64,000 nt of DNA from Streptomyces aquilus (GCF_003955715.1 NZ_CP034463.1:4650001-4714000); one strand, 5' to 3'; positions 27,525-36,448 are shown, numbered from the stretch's first letter. Made by a program: numbers and translations. The notes: generated from the sequence alone by a model not told the origin.

Positions 27525-29276
27525 GTGACCAGTACAGCGTCGTCCATGGACTCCACGGACACCCGGCAGGACCAGACGCCGCAGGACCAGCGGCCGTCCT
27601 GGCAGCAGCGGCTGCGCCGTTTCGGCTACTCGGCCGGACCGAGAAGCGATGTCCGGGACCGGCTGGTGCCGCCGTACACCCGGCCCGACCCGCGCATGTG
27701 GGCGGCGCTCGGCCTGCCGAAGACGCTGACCGACTGGCTCGGGCGCTGGTCCGGCTGGGGCGGCCCGCTGCTCGTCACGCTCTTCGCGGGCGTGCTCCGG
27801 TTCTGGCACCTGGGCAGCCCCAAGGCGGTGATATTCGACGAGACGTACTACGCCAAGGATGCGTGGGCGATCGTCCACCGCGGCTTCGAGGTGTCCTGGG
27901 ACAAGAACGCCAACGACGTCATCCTCGACGTCGGCAGCAAGGTCAAGATCCCCGCCGACGCGGCCTATGTGGTGCATCCGCCGGTCGGCAAGTACGTCAT
28001 CGGGCTCGGCGAGCTGATGTTCGGGTTCGACCCGTTCGGCTGGCGGTTCATGACGGCGCTGCTGGGCACGCTGTCGGTCCTGATGCTGTGCCGGATCGGC
28101 CGCCGGATCTTCCGCTCGACGTTCCTCGGCTGCCTCGCGGGCGCGCTGATGGCGGTGGACGGGCTGGCGTTCGTGATGGCCCGCACCTCGCTGCTCGACG
28201 GCGTGCTGATGTTCTTCGTGCTGGCCGCGTTCGGCTGCCTGGTCGTCGACCGGGACCGGACGCGCGAGAAGCTCGCCGCCGCGCTGCCGGTCGACGCGGA
28301 CGGGCACGCCCGCCCGGACCGGCACGTCGCGGAGACCACCCGGTTCGGCCGGCGCCCCTGGCGCTGGCTGGCGGGCCTGATGCTGGGCCTGGCCATCGGC
28401 ACCAAGTGGAACGGCCTGTACATCATGGCCGCGTTCTGCGTCATGGCCGTGCTGTGGGACGTCGGCTCCCGCAAGGTGGCCGGCGCCCGCCACCCGTACG
28501 TCGCCGTCCTCAAGCACGACCTGGGCCTCACCTTCCTGGCGACGATCCCGGTCGCGATCGCCACCTACCTGCTGTCCTGGCTCGGCTGGATCCTCTCCCC
28601 GACCGACGGCACCGGCGGCTACTACCGCAACTGGGCCGCGACCGACGGCAAGGACAGCAGCTGGTCCTGGCTGTTCCCCGACTGGTGGCGCAGCCTGTGG
28701 CACTACGAGCACCAGGTCTACGAGTTCCATGTGGGCCTCAACTCCCCGCACACCTACCAGTCCAACCCGTGGAGCTGGATCGTCGACGGCCGCCCGGTGT
28801 CGTACTTCTACGAGTCCCCGGCCGCCGGCAAGGACGGCTGCCCGGTCGACGCGACGGAGAAGTGCGCGCGCGAGGTCCTCGCGATCGGCACACCGCTGCT
28901 GTGGTGGGCGGCGGCCTTCGCGGTGCTGTACGTGCTGTGGCGCTGGTTCTTCCGCCGGGACTGGCGCGCGGGCGCCATCGCCTGCGGCATCGCGGCCGGC
29001 TATCTGCCCTGGTTCATGTACCAGGAACGGACGATCTTCTTCTTCTACGCCGTCGTCTTCCTGCCGTTCCTGTGCCTGGCCGTGGCGATGATGCTCGGCG
29101 CGCTCGTCGGACCGCCCGGCTCGAGCGACACCCGGCGGGTGGCGGGGGCGACCGGGGCGGGCGTGCTGGTGCTGCTGATCGCCTGGAACTTCATCTACTT
29201 CTGGCCCCTGTACACCGGGACCGCCATCCCGATCGACGACTGGCGTTCACGGATGTGGCTGGATACCTGGGTCTAG
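27525..29276 (+). CDS. pmt: dolichyl-phosphate-mannose-type protein O-mannosyltransferase
   Basis: A 583-residue multi-pass membrane glycosyltransferase (GT39/PMT). It transfers mannose from polyprenyl-phosphomannose to Ser/Thr of exported proteins outside the membrane. Catalytic acidic residues are in VIFDETYYAKDAW near the first loop. About ten helices follow, with the conserved loop segments GTKWNGLYIMAAF and SNPWSWIVDGRPVSYFY. The start is GTG at 27525; ATG at 27546 is an alternative. In S. coelicolor, from memory, Pmt is needed for phiC31 phage adsorption and affects cell-wall antibiotic tolerance. It precedes two penicillin-binding protein genes on the same strand. Confidence 0.93.
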   Translation: MTSTASSMDSTDTRQDQTPQDQRPSWQQRLRRFGYSAGPRSDVRDRLVPPYTRPDPRMWAALGLPKTLTDWLGRWSGWGGPLLVTLFAGVLRFWHLGSPKAVIFDETYYAKDAWAIVHRGFEVSWDKNANDVILDVGSKVKIPADAAYVVHPPVGKYVIGLGELMFGFDPFGWRFMTALLGTLSVLMLCRIGRRIFRSTFLGCLAGALMAVDGLAFVMARTSLLDGVLMFFVLAAFGCLVVDRDRTREKLAAALPVDADGHARPDRHVAETTRFGRRPWRWLAGLMLGLAIGTKWNGLYIMAAFCVMAVLWDVGSRKVAGARHPYVAVLKHDLGLTFLATIPVAIATYLLSWLGWILSPTDGTGGYYRNWAATDGKDSSWSWLFPDWWRSLWHYEHQVYEFHVGLNSPHTYQSNPWSWIVDGRPVSYFYESPAAGKDGCPVDATEKCAREVLAIGTPLLWWAAAFAVLYVLWRWFFRRDWRAGAIACGIAAGYLPWFMYQERTIFFFYAVVFLPFLCLAVAMMLGALVGPPGSSDTRRVAGATGAGVLVLLIAWNFIYFWPLYTGTAIPIDDWRSRMWLDTWV

Positions 29277-29370
29277 TCAACAACTCGGCTACAAAGGGAA
29301 ACACCCCTCACAGTTTTCACTCGGCCCACTTAAGGTGCGGAGGACTGATAACGGGGAGGGGTTCGGTTCC

Positions 29371-31014
29371 ATGAACAAGGGGGTCAAGGTCACCGTCATC
29401 GGCAGCGTGTTCGCCGTGATGGTGGGTGGGGCCGGGTACGGCGCGTTCAACATCGTGTCCGCGCTGAACGGCGACGGGGGTTCCGGCGCGGGCGGCTCCG
29501 AGGTGAAGTCCGGTCCGCTCGGCGCGGACGAGGTCCGGGAGACCTCGGAGAAGTTCTTCGCGGACTGGGAGAAGGGCGCGGCGGCGGCCGCCGCGCAGTT
29601 CACCAACAACAACGCGGCGGCGAAGTCGCTGCTGACGTCCTACGCCGAGGACGCGCACATCACCGCCGTGAAGATCACGCCCGGCACGGCGAAGCGGACC
29701 ACGGTGCCCTTCACCGTGAAGGCGAAGGTGTCGTACCAGGGCAAGTCCGCGCCGCTGACGTACAAGAGCTCCCTGACCGTCGTGCGCGGCCTCACCACCG
29801 GCAAGCCGCTGGTCGACTGGAAGCCGTCCGTGGTCCACCCGGAGCTGCGGACGGACCAGGACAGTCTCGTCACCGGCTCCTCGTCCACGCCGCCCATCGA
29901 GGCCGTGGACCGGGGCGGCAAGGTACTGACGAAGGACAAGTACCCCTCCCTCGGCCCGATCCTGGACGCCCTGCGCGAGAAGTACGGCCCCAGGGCGGGC
30001 GGCACGCCGGGCGTCGAGCTCTACGTCCGCCACGACGGCAACGGCGCCCCCGACACCTCGCTCCTCACGCTCTCCAAGGGCAAGGCGGGCAAGCTGCAGA
30101 CCACGATCAGCGCGAGCGCGCAGGCCGCCGCCGAGAAGGCGGTGACCCGGTACGACAACTCCTCGGTGGTCGCGGTCAAGCCGAGCACCGGCGAGGTGCT
30201 CGCGGTCGCCAACCACCGGGACGACGGCTTCAACGCGGCCTTCGAGGGCAAGGTCGCCCCCGGCTCCACGATGAAGATCATCACCGCGGCGATGCTCATC
30301 GACAACGGCGTCACCTCGATGAACGGCCCGGCGCCCTGCCCGCCCGACGCGATGTGGCAGGGGCAGACCTTCCACAACCTCAAGAACATGCAGCCCAACG
30401 AGAACGCCACCCTCGCCAACAGCTTCATGCGGTCCTGCAACACGGCCTTCATCAAGCTGATCGACGAGAAGCCGCTGACCGACGAATCGCTGACGGCCGA
30501 GGCGCAGAACAAGTTCGGGCTCGGCCGCGACAACTGGAAGACCGGCATCTCCTCCCAGGACGGCAGCGTCCCGGCCGTCAGCGGCCCGGACCGGGCGGCC
30601 AACGCCATCGGCCAGGGCCAGGTCACCATGAACCCGCTGAACATGGCGTCCGTGACGGCCACCGCCATCACCGGCGTCTTCCGCCAGCCGTACCTGGTCT
30701 CGCCGAAGCTCGACGACCGCGAGCTCGCCACCGCCGAGGGGCTGCGATCGAGCACGGTCTACCAGCTCAAGCAGATGATGCGGCTGACGGCCACGCAGAC
30801 GCCGGGCACCGCGACGGGCATCATGCAAGGCCTCGGCAGCGCCGACATCGGCGCGAAGACGGGCTCCGCGGAGGTCGACGGCAACGCCACCTCGAACAGC
30901 TGGTTCACCGGCTTCCGCAATGATGTGGCGGCGGCCGCGATGACCGAGCAGGGCGGCCACGGTGTCGACGCGGCGGGACCGATCGTGCGGGCCGTCCTGG
31001 TGGCGGGAGACTGA
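29371..31014 (+). CDS. class B penicillin-binding protein, MecA-type (first of pair)
   Basis: A 547-residue membrane-anchored D,D-transpeptidase. One N-terminal helix (VTVIGSVFAVMVGGAGYGAF) is followed by an NTF2-like MecA-N domain (about residues 45-150). The transpeptidase has all three active-site motifs: S299-TMK (PGSTMK), S355-C-N357 and K496-TG (AKTGSAE). It crosslinks peptidoglycan stems. ATG at 29371 has GGGGAGGGG upstream; an in-frame GTG 12 codons earlier is less likely. It is closely similar to the next gene, showing tandem duplication. Proximity to ssgE suggests a developmental cell-wall role (inference). Confidence 0.93.
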   Translation: MNKGVKVTVIGSVFAVMVGGAGYGAFNIVSALNGDGGSGAGGSEVKSGPLGADEVRETSEKFFADWEKGAAAAAAQFTNNNAAAKSLLTSYAEDAHITAVKITPGTAKRTTVPFTVKAKVSYQGKSAPLTYKSSLTVVRGLTTGKPLVDWKPSVVHPELRTDQDSLVTGSSSTPPIEAVDRGGKVLTKDKYPSLGPILDALREKYGPRAGGTPGVELYVRHDGNGAPDTSLLTLSKGKAGKLQTTISASAQAAAEKAVTRYDNSSVVAVKPSTGEVLAVANHRDDGFNAAFEGKVAPGSTMKIITAAMLIDNGVTSMNGPAPCPPDAMWQGQTFHNLKNMQPNENATLANSFMRSCNTAFIKLIDEKPLTDESLTAEAQNKFGLGRDNWKTGISSQDGSVPAVSGPDRAANAIGQGQVTMNPLNMASVTATAITGVFRQPYLVSPKLDDRELATAEGLRSSTVYQLKQMMRLTATQTPGTATGIMQGLGSADIGAKTGSAEVDGNATSNSWFTGFRNDVAAAAMTEQGGHGVDAAGPIVRAVLVAGD

Positions 31015-31113
31015 ACTCACCTCCGCGGGACGGGACTCTAGGGTGGTCGCCGTCGTTGAGGTGATGGATGAGGGCAACGGGGACCCCGGTGATTTCGCGG
31101 AGGAACGAAGGCT

Positions 31114-32796
31114 GTGGGCAAGAGAAGGCGCGTCGCCGAGCGACGTAGGACGCATCGTCCCGCCGTGATCGGCGGGATGGTCGCCGTGGTCGTGGGCGGC
31201 GCCGGGCTCGCCGGGTACGTGCTGTACGGCGGCGGCGCGGCGGCCGAGGACCGTACGTCCTCGACGGCGGCCTCGGGCGACGGCAAGCCGAAGGTGAGGA
31301 CGGGCCCGCTGTCCGCGACCGAGGTCACCACCGCGACGCGGACGTTCCTGACGTCCTGGCAGCAGGGCAGGGTCGCCCAGGCCGCGGCCGTCACCAGCGA
31401 CACCGAGGCGGCCACGAAGCTCCTCACCGGGTACACGAAGGACGCCCACCTCAAGGACGTCACCCTCACCCCCGGCACCCCGACCGGCGCCAAGGTGCCC
31501 TTCGCGGTGAAGGCGACGGTGTCGTACAAGGGCAAGTCGAAGCCGCTGTCGTACGACAGCTCGCTCACCGTCGTGCGGAACACCACCACCGGCAAGCCCC
31601 AGGTCGACTGGCACGCCGCGGTCGTCCACCCGGATCTGAAGGACGGCGACACCCTGGTCACCGGCGAGTCCGGGAACCCGCCGGTCAAGGCCGTCGACCG
31701 GGACGGCGGCGAGATCACCACCGCGAAGTACCCCTCGCTCGGGTCGGTGCTCGACGGGCTGCGGGAGAAGTACGGCAAGAAGGCCGGCGGCAAGGCGGGC
31801 GTCGAGCTCCAGGTCGTGCGCGGCGAGGAGTCGAAGAAGGACAAGCTGTCCGACAAGACCCTGCTGGAGCTGAGCAAGGGCACGCCGGGGACGGTGAAGA
31901 CGACGCTCAGCCCGGCCCTCCAGGCGGCGGCCGAGGCGCAGGTCGCGAAGCGGGCGCAGTCGTCCGTAGTGGTGCTGCGGCCGTCGACCGGCGAGATCCT
32001 GGCCGTGGCGAACGCCAACAAGGGCTTCAACGTGGCCTTCCAGGGCTCCCTCGCGCCGGGCTCGACGATGAAGGTCGTCACGTCCTCGCTGCTGATCGAG
32101 AAGGGGCTGGCGTCGGCGGACAAGCCGCATCCGTGCCCGAAGTACTTCACGTACGGCGGCTGGAAGTTCCAGAACGACGACAAGTTCTCGATCAAGGGCG
32201 GCACCTTCAAGGCGAGCTTCGCCCGCTCCTGCAACACCGCCTTCATCAGCCAGGCGCCGAAGCTGGAGAACGACTCGCTGACCAAGCAGGCCCAGCAGGT
32301 CTTCGGCCTGTCCATGAACGACTGGGCGGTCGGCGTGCCCACCTTCGACGGGTCGGTGCCGGTGCAGTCGCAGGCCCAGATGGCGGCCTCGCTGATCGGC
32401 CAGGGCGCGGTGCGCATGAACCCGCTGAACATGGCGTCGGTGTCGGCGACCGTCGAGTCGGGCGTCTTCCGGCAGCCGTACCTGGTCTCCCCGGACGTGG
32501 ACGGCCGCACCCTCGCGAAGGCCTCGCGCACGATGTCCTCGGGCACGCTGAGCCAGCTGCGCGAGCTGATGGCGTACACGGCGGCCTACGGCACGGCGGC
32601 GGAGGCGATGCAGGGCGTCTACGGCAACGTCGGCGCCAAGACCGGCTCGGCGGAGGTCGACGGCCAGAAGAAGCCCAACGGCTGGTTCACCGCGTACCGC
32701 GGCGACCTCGCCGCGGCCGGCGTCGTCCAGGCGGGCGGCCACGGCGGTGACACGGCCGGGCCGATCGTGGCGGCGCTGCTGAAGATGGGGAGCTAG
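31114..32796 (+). CDS. class B penicillin-binding protein, MecA-type (second of pair)
   Basis: A 560-residue paralogue of the preceding gene with the same order: N-terminal anchor helix (PAVIGGMVAVVVGGAGLAGYV), NTF2-like domain, transpeptidase. Motifs are S317-TMK, S372-C-N and K509-TG. The start is GTG at 31114 with GGAGG about nine bases upstream. The basic residues before the anchor (GKRRRVAERRRTHRP) indicate an inside N terminus. The stop region faces the convergent ssgE gene across nine bases; a small 5-bp hairpin (32794-32808) spans both stop codons. Confidence 0.93.
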   Translation: MGKRRRVAERRRTHRPAVIGGMVAVVVGGAGLAGYVLYGGGAAAEDRTSSTAASGDGKPKVRTGPLSATEVTTATRTFLTSWQQGRVAQAAAVTSDTEAATKLLTGYTKDAHLKDVTLTPGTPTGAKVPFAVKATVSYKGKSKPLSYDSSLTVVRNTTTGKPQVDWHAAVVHPDLKDGDTLVTGESGNPPVKAVDRDGGEITTAKYPSLGSVLDGLREKYGKKAGGKAGVELQVVRGEESKKDKLSDKTLLELSKGTPGTVKTTLSPALQAAAEAQVAKRAQSSVVVLRPSTGEILAVANANKGFNVAFQGSLAPGSTMKVVTSSLLIEKGLASADKPHPCPKYFTYGGWKFQNDDKFSIKGGTFKASFARSCNTAFISQAPKLENDSLTKQAQQVFGLSMNDWAVGVPTFDGSVPVQSQAQMAASLIGQGAVRMNPLNMASVSATVESGVFRQPYLVSPDVDGRTLAKASRTMSSGTLSQLRELMAYTAAYGTAAEAMQGVYGNVGAKTGSAEVDGQKKPNGWFTAYRGDLAAAGVVQAGGHGGDTAGPIVAALLKMGS

Positions 32797-32805
32797 GGCC
32801 TGTCC

Positions 32806-33162
32806 CTAACGGCTCACGGGAGTGGCCGTGGCCGTGTACGTCCGGCGCAGGAACCTGAGCAGGGCCTTGGACTCGAACTGCACCACAGAGACGCCCTGGG
32901 TGGAGTGGAACTCCACCACGGCCTGCACCCGTCCGCACGGCCACACCCTGACGTCCCCGGCCTCGACCGGCGCCCGCAGGCCCTGTTCCAGGAGGGCCCG
33001 CTCGAAGGTCCACTCGTGCGGGCCGGGCAGGCCGACGCGCACGGTGCGCGGGTCGGTGTCGGGGTCGTAGCGCAGGACGACGGGGACGGCCTCGGGTTCG
33101 GCGACCGTGATGTCGGCGTCCGTGACGATATGGGCTCGCGCGTACTGCTCGACTACGGACAT
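32806..33162 (-). CDS. ssgE: SsgA-like sporulation protein, probably SsgE
   Basis: A 118-residue SALP protein. Family features include LRYDPDTDPRTVRVGLPGPHEWTFERALLEQGL and the C-terminal RFLRRTYTATAT. SsgA-like proteins occur in sporulating actinomycetes and guide septum placement and wall remodelling. The naming as ssgE rests on my recollection that S. coelicolor ssgE lies next to this penicillin-binding protein pair; other SALP members cannot be excluded. SsgE has been linked to autolytic spore separation. It converges on the second PBP gene and diverges from the metal-transport operon. Confidence 0.85.
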   Translation of the reverse strand: MSVVEQYARAHIVTDADITVAEPEAVPVVLRYDPDTDPRTVRVGLPGPHEWTFERALLEQGLRAPVEAGDVRVWPCGRVQAVVEFHSTQGVSVVQFESKALLRFLRRTYTATATPVSR

Positions 33163-33276
33163 CGGCTCGGCCCCTTACGCTGAGTGACCTGTGCGGAGGC
33201 TGTGCGACCGCTTCCTTTCCAATGTCGCATATTTTCGGGAACGCGCTCCCGGACGCCCCCCACAACCGGATCGCTC

Positions 33277-33293
33277 TTGCAAGTTGTTCGCAT
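33277..33293 (+). promoter_or_regulatory. Nur-box-like inverted repeat before the ECF transporter
   Basis: TTGCAA (33277-33282), five bases, then TCGCAT (33288-33293). The Nur nickel-regulator consensus in Streptomyces is tTGCaa-N5-ttGCAA; this site matches the left half fully and the right half in four of six bases. It ends 19 bases before the GTG start, where a repressor would block transcription. The gap from 33163 to 33312 is too short for a typical cobalamin riboswitch and shows no B12 box. Confidence 0.5.
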
Positions 33294-33312
33294 TAAGCCG
33301 CATCATCTAACG

Positions 33313-34359
33313 GTGCATGTGCCTGACGGATTCATAGACGCCCCCGTGTCCGCCGCCACCGGAGTGGTCGCCGCGACCGCCGTCGCCGTGAGCCTGCGCG
33401 GCGCGCGCCGCGAGCTCGACGAGCGGACCGCGCCGCTGGCGGGGCTCGTGGCGGCGTTCATCTTCGCCGTGCAGATGCTCAACTTCCCCGTCGCCGCGGG
33501 CACCAGCGGCCACCTCCTGGGCGGTGCCCTCGCGGCGATCCTCGTCGGCCCCTACACCGGCGTGCTGTGCGTCTCCGTGGTGCTGCTCATGCAGGGCATC
33601 CTCTTCGCGGACGGCGGGCTGACCGCGCTCGGCGTGAACATCACGGACATGGCGGTGGTGACGACGGTCGTGGCCTACGCCGTCTTCCGCGCCCTGGTGA
33701 AGGTGCTGCCGCGGGGGCGCCGGTCGATCACGGTGGCCTCCTTCGCCGCCGCGCTGCTGTCCGTCCCGGCCGCGGCCGTCGCCTTCACGCTGATCTACTG
33801 GGTCGGCGGCACCACCGACGTCTCCATCGGCAAGGTCACCACCGCGATGGTCGGCGTGCACGTCCTGATCGGCATCGGCGAGGCCACGATCACCGCGCTG
33901 ACGGTCGGCGCCGTCGTCGCCGTACGCCCGGACCTCGTGTACGGCGCCCGTGACCTGCGCCAGCGGCTCAAGCTGCGGGTCAACGGCGCACTCGTCGACG
34001 CGCCCGACCCGGTGGCCGTCCCCGTCGCCGCCCGCTCGCACCGCAAGGTGTGGCTGGCCGGACTGGTCACCTCCCTCGTCCTCGCGGGCGGCGTCAGCTT
34101 CTACGCCTCCGCCAGCCCCGACGGCCTGGAAAAGGTCGCCGCCGACCAGGGCATCGACCAGAAGACCGAGAAGCACGCCTCCGCCGACTCCCCGCTCGCC
34201 GACTACGGCGTCAAGGACGTCGACGACGCCCGGCTCTCCGGCGGTCTCGCGGGCGTGATCGGCGTCGGCGTCACGGTCGTCGCGGGCAGCGCCGTGTTCT
34301 GGGCGGTGCGCAGGCGGCGTACGGCCGACGACGCCTCCCCCGTGAGCGCGGGCGTCTGA
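33313..34359 (+). CDS. cbiM: ECF metal transporter S component, CbiM/NikM fused to CbiN/NikN-like domain
   Basis: A 348-residue membrane protein that gives substrate specificity to a Co2+ or Ni2+ ECF importer. GTG at 33313 is chosen because the mature N terminus then reads M-H-V-P-D-G-F, where the N-terminal His binds the metal; the longer upstream frame would bury it. Seven or so helices follow. The C-terminal part has ASPDGLEKVAADQG and a last helix (LAGVIGVGVTVVAGSAVFWAV), the CbiN/PDGLE domain fused in one chain. The upstream Nur-box-like site suggests nickel control. cbiQ follows with one base between. Confidence 0.92.
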   Translation: MHVPDGFIDAPVSAATGVVAATAVAVSLRGARRELDERTAPLAGLVAAFIFAVQMLNFPVAAGTSGHLLGGALAAILVGPYTGVLCVSVVLLMQGILFADGGLTALGVNITDMAVVTTVVAYAVFRALVKVLPRGRRSITVASFAAALLSVPAAAVAFTLIYWVGGTTDVSIGKVTTAMVGVHVLIGIGEATITALTVGAVVAVRPDLVYGARDLRQRLKLRVNGALVDAPDPVAVPVAARSHRKVWLAGLVTSLVLAGGVSFYASASPDGLEKVAADQGIDQKTEKHASADSPLADYGVKDVDDARLSGGLAGVIGVGVTVVAGSAVFWAVRRRRTADDASPVSAGV

Positions 34360-34360
34360 C

Positions 34361-35122
34361 ATGGGCGCCGGACACGCGCACAGGCTCTACCGGCACGGGC
34401 ACTCCCCCGTGCACGCCCTGCCGCCGCACACCAAGCTCGCCGCGGTGTTCTGCTTCGTGGTGGTCGTCGTCTCGACCCCGCGCGAGGCGATGTGGGCGTT
34501 CGCGCTGTACGCGGTCCTGCTGGGCGTCGTCGCGTACGTCGCGCGCGTGCCCGCCGGCTTCCTGCTGAAGCGGCTGCTGATCGAGGTGCCGTTCGTCGCG
34601 TTCGCGGTGCTCATGCCGTTCGTGGCGGAGGGCGAGCGGGTGGAGGTGCTGGGCGTCTCGCTGAGCGTCAGCGGACTGTGGGGCGCCTGGAACGTGCTCG
34701 CCAAGGGCACGCTCGGCGTCGCCGCGTCCGTGCTGCTGGCGTCCACGACCGAGCTGCGGGAACTGCTCCTGGGTCTCCAGCGGTTGAAGCTGCCGCCGCT
34801 GCTCGTGCAGATCGCCTCCTTCATGATCCGGTACGGCGACGTCATCACGGACGAGATGCGGCGCATGCGGATCGCCCGCGAGTCACGCGGTTTCGAGGCC
34901 CGGGGTGTGAAGCACTGGGGGGTGCTCGCTAAGTCGGCGGGCGCCCTGTTCATCCGGTCCTACGAGCGCGGCGAGCGCGTGCACCTCGCCATGGTGAGCC
35001 GGGGATACGCCGGTTCGATGCCGGTCATCGACGAGGTGACCGCGTCCCGGGCGCAGTGGACGTACGCGTTCACGCTGCCGGGTGCGGCTCTGCTCGTATG
35101 CCTGTTGGGATGGATGCTGTGA
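34361..35122 (+). CDS. cbiQ: ECF transporter T component, CbiQ-type
   Basis: A 253-residue membrane protein that couples the ATPase to the S component. Several hydrophobic segments are seen (LAAVFCFVVVVVSTP, MWAFALYAVLLGVVAYVA). The two Ala-Arg-Gly-type coupling signatures appear as IARESRGFEARG and LAMVSRGYAG. It starts at ATG 34361 directly after the cbiM stop. The ATPase start at 35110 lies inside its last codons, so translation is coupled. Confidence 0.92.
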   Translation: MGAGHAHRLYRHGHSPVHALPPHTKLAAVFCFVVVVVSTPREAMWAFALYAVLLGVVAYVARVPAGFLLKRLLIEVPFVAFAVLMPFVAEGERVEVLGVSLSVSGLWGAWNVLAKGTLGVAASVLLASTTELRELLLGLQRLKLPPLLVQIASFMIRYGDVITDEMRRMRIARESRGFEARGVKHWGVLAKSAGALFIRSYERGERVHLAMVSRGYAGSMPVIDEVTASRAQWTYAFTLPGAALLVCLLGWML

Positions 35123-35967
35123 GTGAGCTGGATGCTGTGAGCGGGTTGGACGCGGGGAGTGGGTTGGACGCGGGGAGTGGGTTGGACACTGTGAGCGGGC
35201 TGGATGACGTGACCGCTTCTCTGGAGGTCTCCGGCCTCGCCTTCGCCTACCCCGACGGGCATCAGGCCCTGTTCGGCGTGGACTTCTCCGTCGCGCGCGG
35301 CGAACGGGTCGCGCTGCTCGGGCCGAACGGCGCCGGCAAGACGACCCTCGTGCTGCACCTCAACGGCATCCTGTCCGGCGGCACCGGCACCGTGCACGTC
35401 GCCGGACTGCCCGTCGGCAAGCGGCACATGGCGGAGATCCGGCGGCGGGTCGGGATCGTCTTCCAGGACCCCGACGACCAGCTGTTCATGCCGACCGTGC
35501 GCGAGGACGTCGCGTTCGGGCCGGCGGCCGCGGGCGTGAAGGGCGCGGAACTGGAGGCGCGCGTGGAGCGTGCGCTGGCGCGCGTCGGCATGGCCGAGTT
35601 CAAGGACCGGCCGCCGCACCACCTCTCCTTCGGCCAGCGCCGCCGGGTCGCCGTCGCGACCGTGCTCGCCATGGAGCCGGAGATCCTCGTCCTCGACGAA
35701 CCGTCCTCCAACCTCGACCCCGCCTCCCGGCGCGAACTCGCCGACATCCTGCGCTCCCTGGACGTCACGGTCCTCATGGTCACGCACGACCTCCCGTACG
35801 CCCTGGAGCTGTGCCCGCGCTCCCTCATCCTCAGCGAGGGCGTCATCGCGGCCGACGGCAAGACGGCCGAGCTGCTCTCCGACGACGACCTGATGCGCGC
35901 CCACCGCCTGGAGCTGCCGTTCGGCTTCGACCCTCGTTCGGTGTCCGCCGGGTCGGACCGTCCGTGA
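35110..35967 (+). CDS. cbiO: ECF transporter ATPase, CbiO-type
   Basis: A 285-residue ATP-binding protein with Walker A LLGPNGAGKTT, Q-loop VFQDPDDQLF, signature LSFGQRRRVAVA and Walker B ILVLDEPSSNLD. It energises metal uptake with CbiM and CbiQ. The start is uncertain: ATG 35110 overlaps cbiQ and yields a leader of five 18-base repeats encoding (G-L-D-x-x-S)-like units; GTG at 35209 would give a leaderless 252-residue protein beginning at VTASLEVSG. Each repeat contains an in-frame GTG/GGG and a GGGAGTGGG-like purine run that could serve as ribosome site. The gene ends 10 bases before ohrR. Confidence 0.9.
   Translation: MDAVSELDAVSGLDAGSGLDAGSGLDTVSGLDDVTASLEVSGLAFAYPDGHQALFGVDFSVARGERVALLGPNGAGKTTLVLHLNGILSGGTGTVHVAGLPVGKRHMAEIRRRVGIVFQDPDDQLFMPTVREDVAFGPAAAGVKGAELEARVERALARVGMAEFKDRPPHHLSFGQRRRVAVATVLAMEPEILVLDEPSSNLDPASRRELADILRSLDVTVLMVTHDLPYALELCPRSLILSEGVIAADGKTAELLSDDDLMRAHRLELPFGFDPRSVSAGSDRP
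35119..35208 (+). repeat. five 18-bp tandem repeats at the cbiO 5' end
   Basis: Units start at 35119, 35137, 35155, 35173 and 35191. The two middle ones are identical in their first 15 bases (GGGAGTGGGTTGGAC). They lie between the cbiQ stop (35120-35122) and the conserved start of the ATPase fold, in frame with cbiO. Confidence 0.85.
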
Positions 35968-35977
35968 CAATGGGCGC

Positions 35978-36448
35978 GTGACGAACGAGGACCCCACAGC
36001 GGTCGACGGCTCACTGCTCCTCGACGAGCAACTGTGTTTCGCGCTGTACGCCGCCCAGCGCGCCGTGACGGCCGCGTACCGCCCGCTGCTGGAGGAGCTG
36101 GGTCTCACCTACCCGCAGTACCTGGTGCTGCTCGTGCTCTGGGAGCGCGGCGAGACGACGGTGAAGGAGCTGGCGGCGGCGCTGCGGCTCGACTACGGCA
36201 CGGTGTCGCCGTTGCTCAAGCGGCTGGAGGGCGCGGGGGTGGTGCGCCGGGAGCGCGCGGCCCACGACGAGCGCTCGGTGCTCGTCGCGTGCACGGGGCG
36301 CGGGGAGGAACTGCGGGAGCGCGCGGCGCGCGTACCCGGCGCGCTCCTGTCCGCGACGGGGCTCGACACCGCCGGGGTCGCGAGGTTGCGCGAGGAGTTG
36401 TGGGAGCTCGCGGAGAAGGCGCACACGGCGGCCGAGCGCCCCCACTGA
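35978..36448 (+). CDS. ohrR: OhrR-like MarR-family peroxide-sensing repressor
   Basis: A 156-residue winged-helix repressor. The peroxide-sensing cysteine of OhrR is Cys20 in LDEQLCFALYAAQRAV; the motif LTYPQYLVLLVLWE and the wing AAHDERSVLVACT are typical. Organic hydroperoxides oxidise the cysteine and release DNA. The start GTG is at 35978. The adjacent Ohr gene (36556-37002) is the usual target. A second cysteine (VACTGRG) might form a disulfide in the two-Cys type, but its position is not typical. Confidence 0.88.
   Translation: MTNEDPTAVDGSLLLDEQLCFALYAAQRAVTAAYRPLLEELGLTYPQYLVLLVLWERGETTVKELAAALRLDYGTVSPLLKRLEGAGVVRRERAAHDERSVLVACTGRGEELRERAARVPGALLSATGLDTAGVARLREELWELAEKAHTAAERPH

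Noticed and set aside
29317..32742. 1141-codon minus-strand open frame
   Set aside because: Antisense shadow of the two penicillin-binding protein genes, which show all catalytic motifs.
32794..32808. terminator between the second PBP gene and ssgE
   Set aside because: Only five base pairs spanning both stop codons; too weak to list as a terminator.
33163..33312. cobalamin riboswitch before cbiM
   Set aside because: The gap is only 150 bases, shared with the ssgE promoter, and I see no B12-box-like core. A Nur-box-like site fits better.
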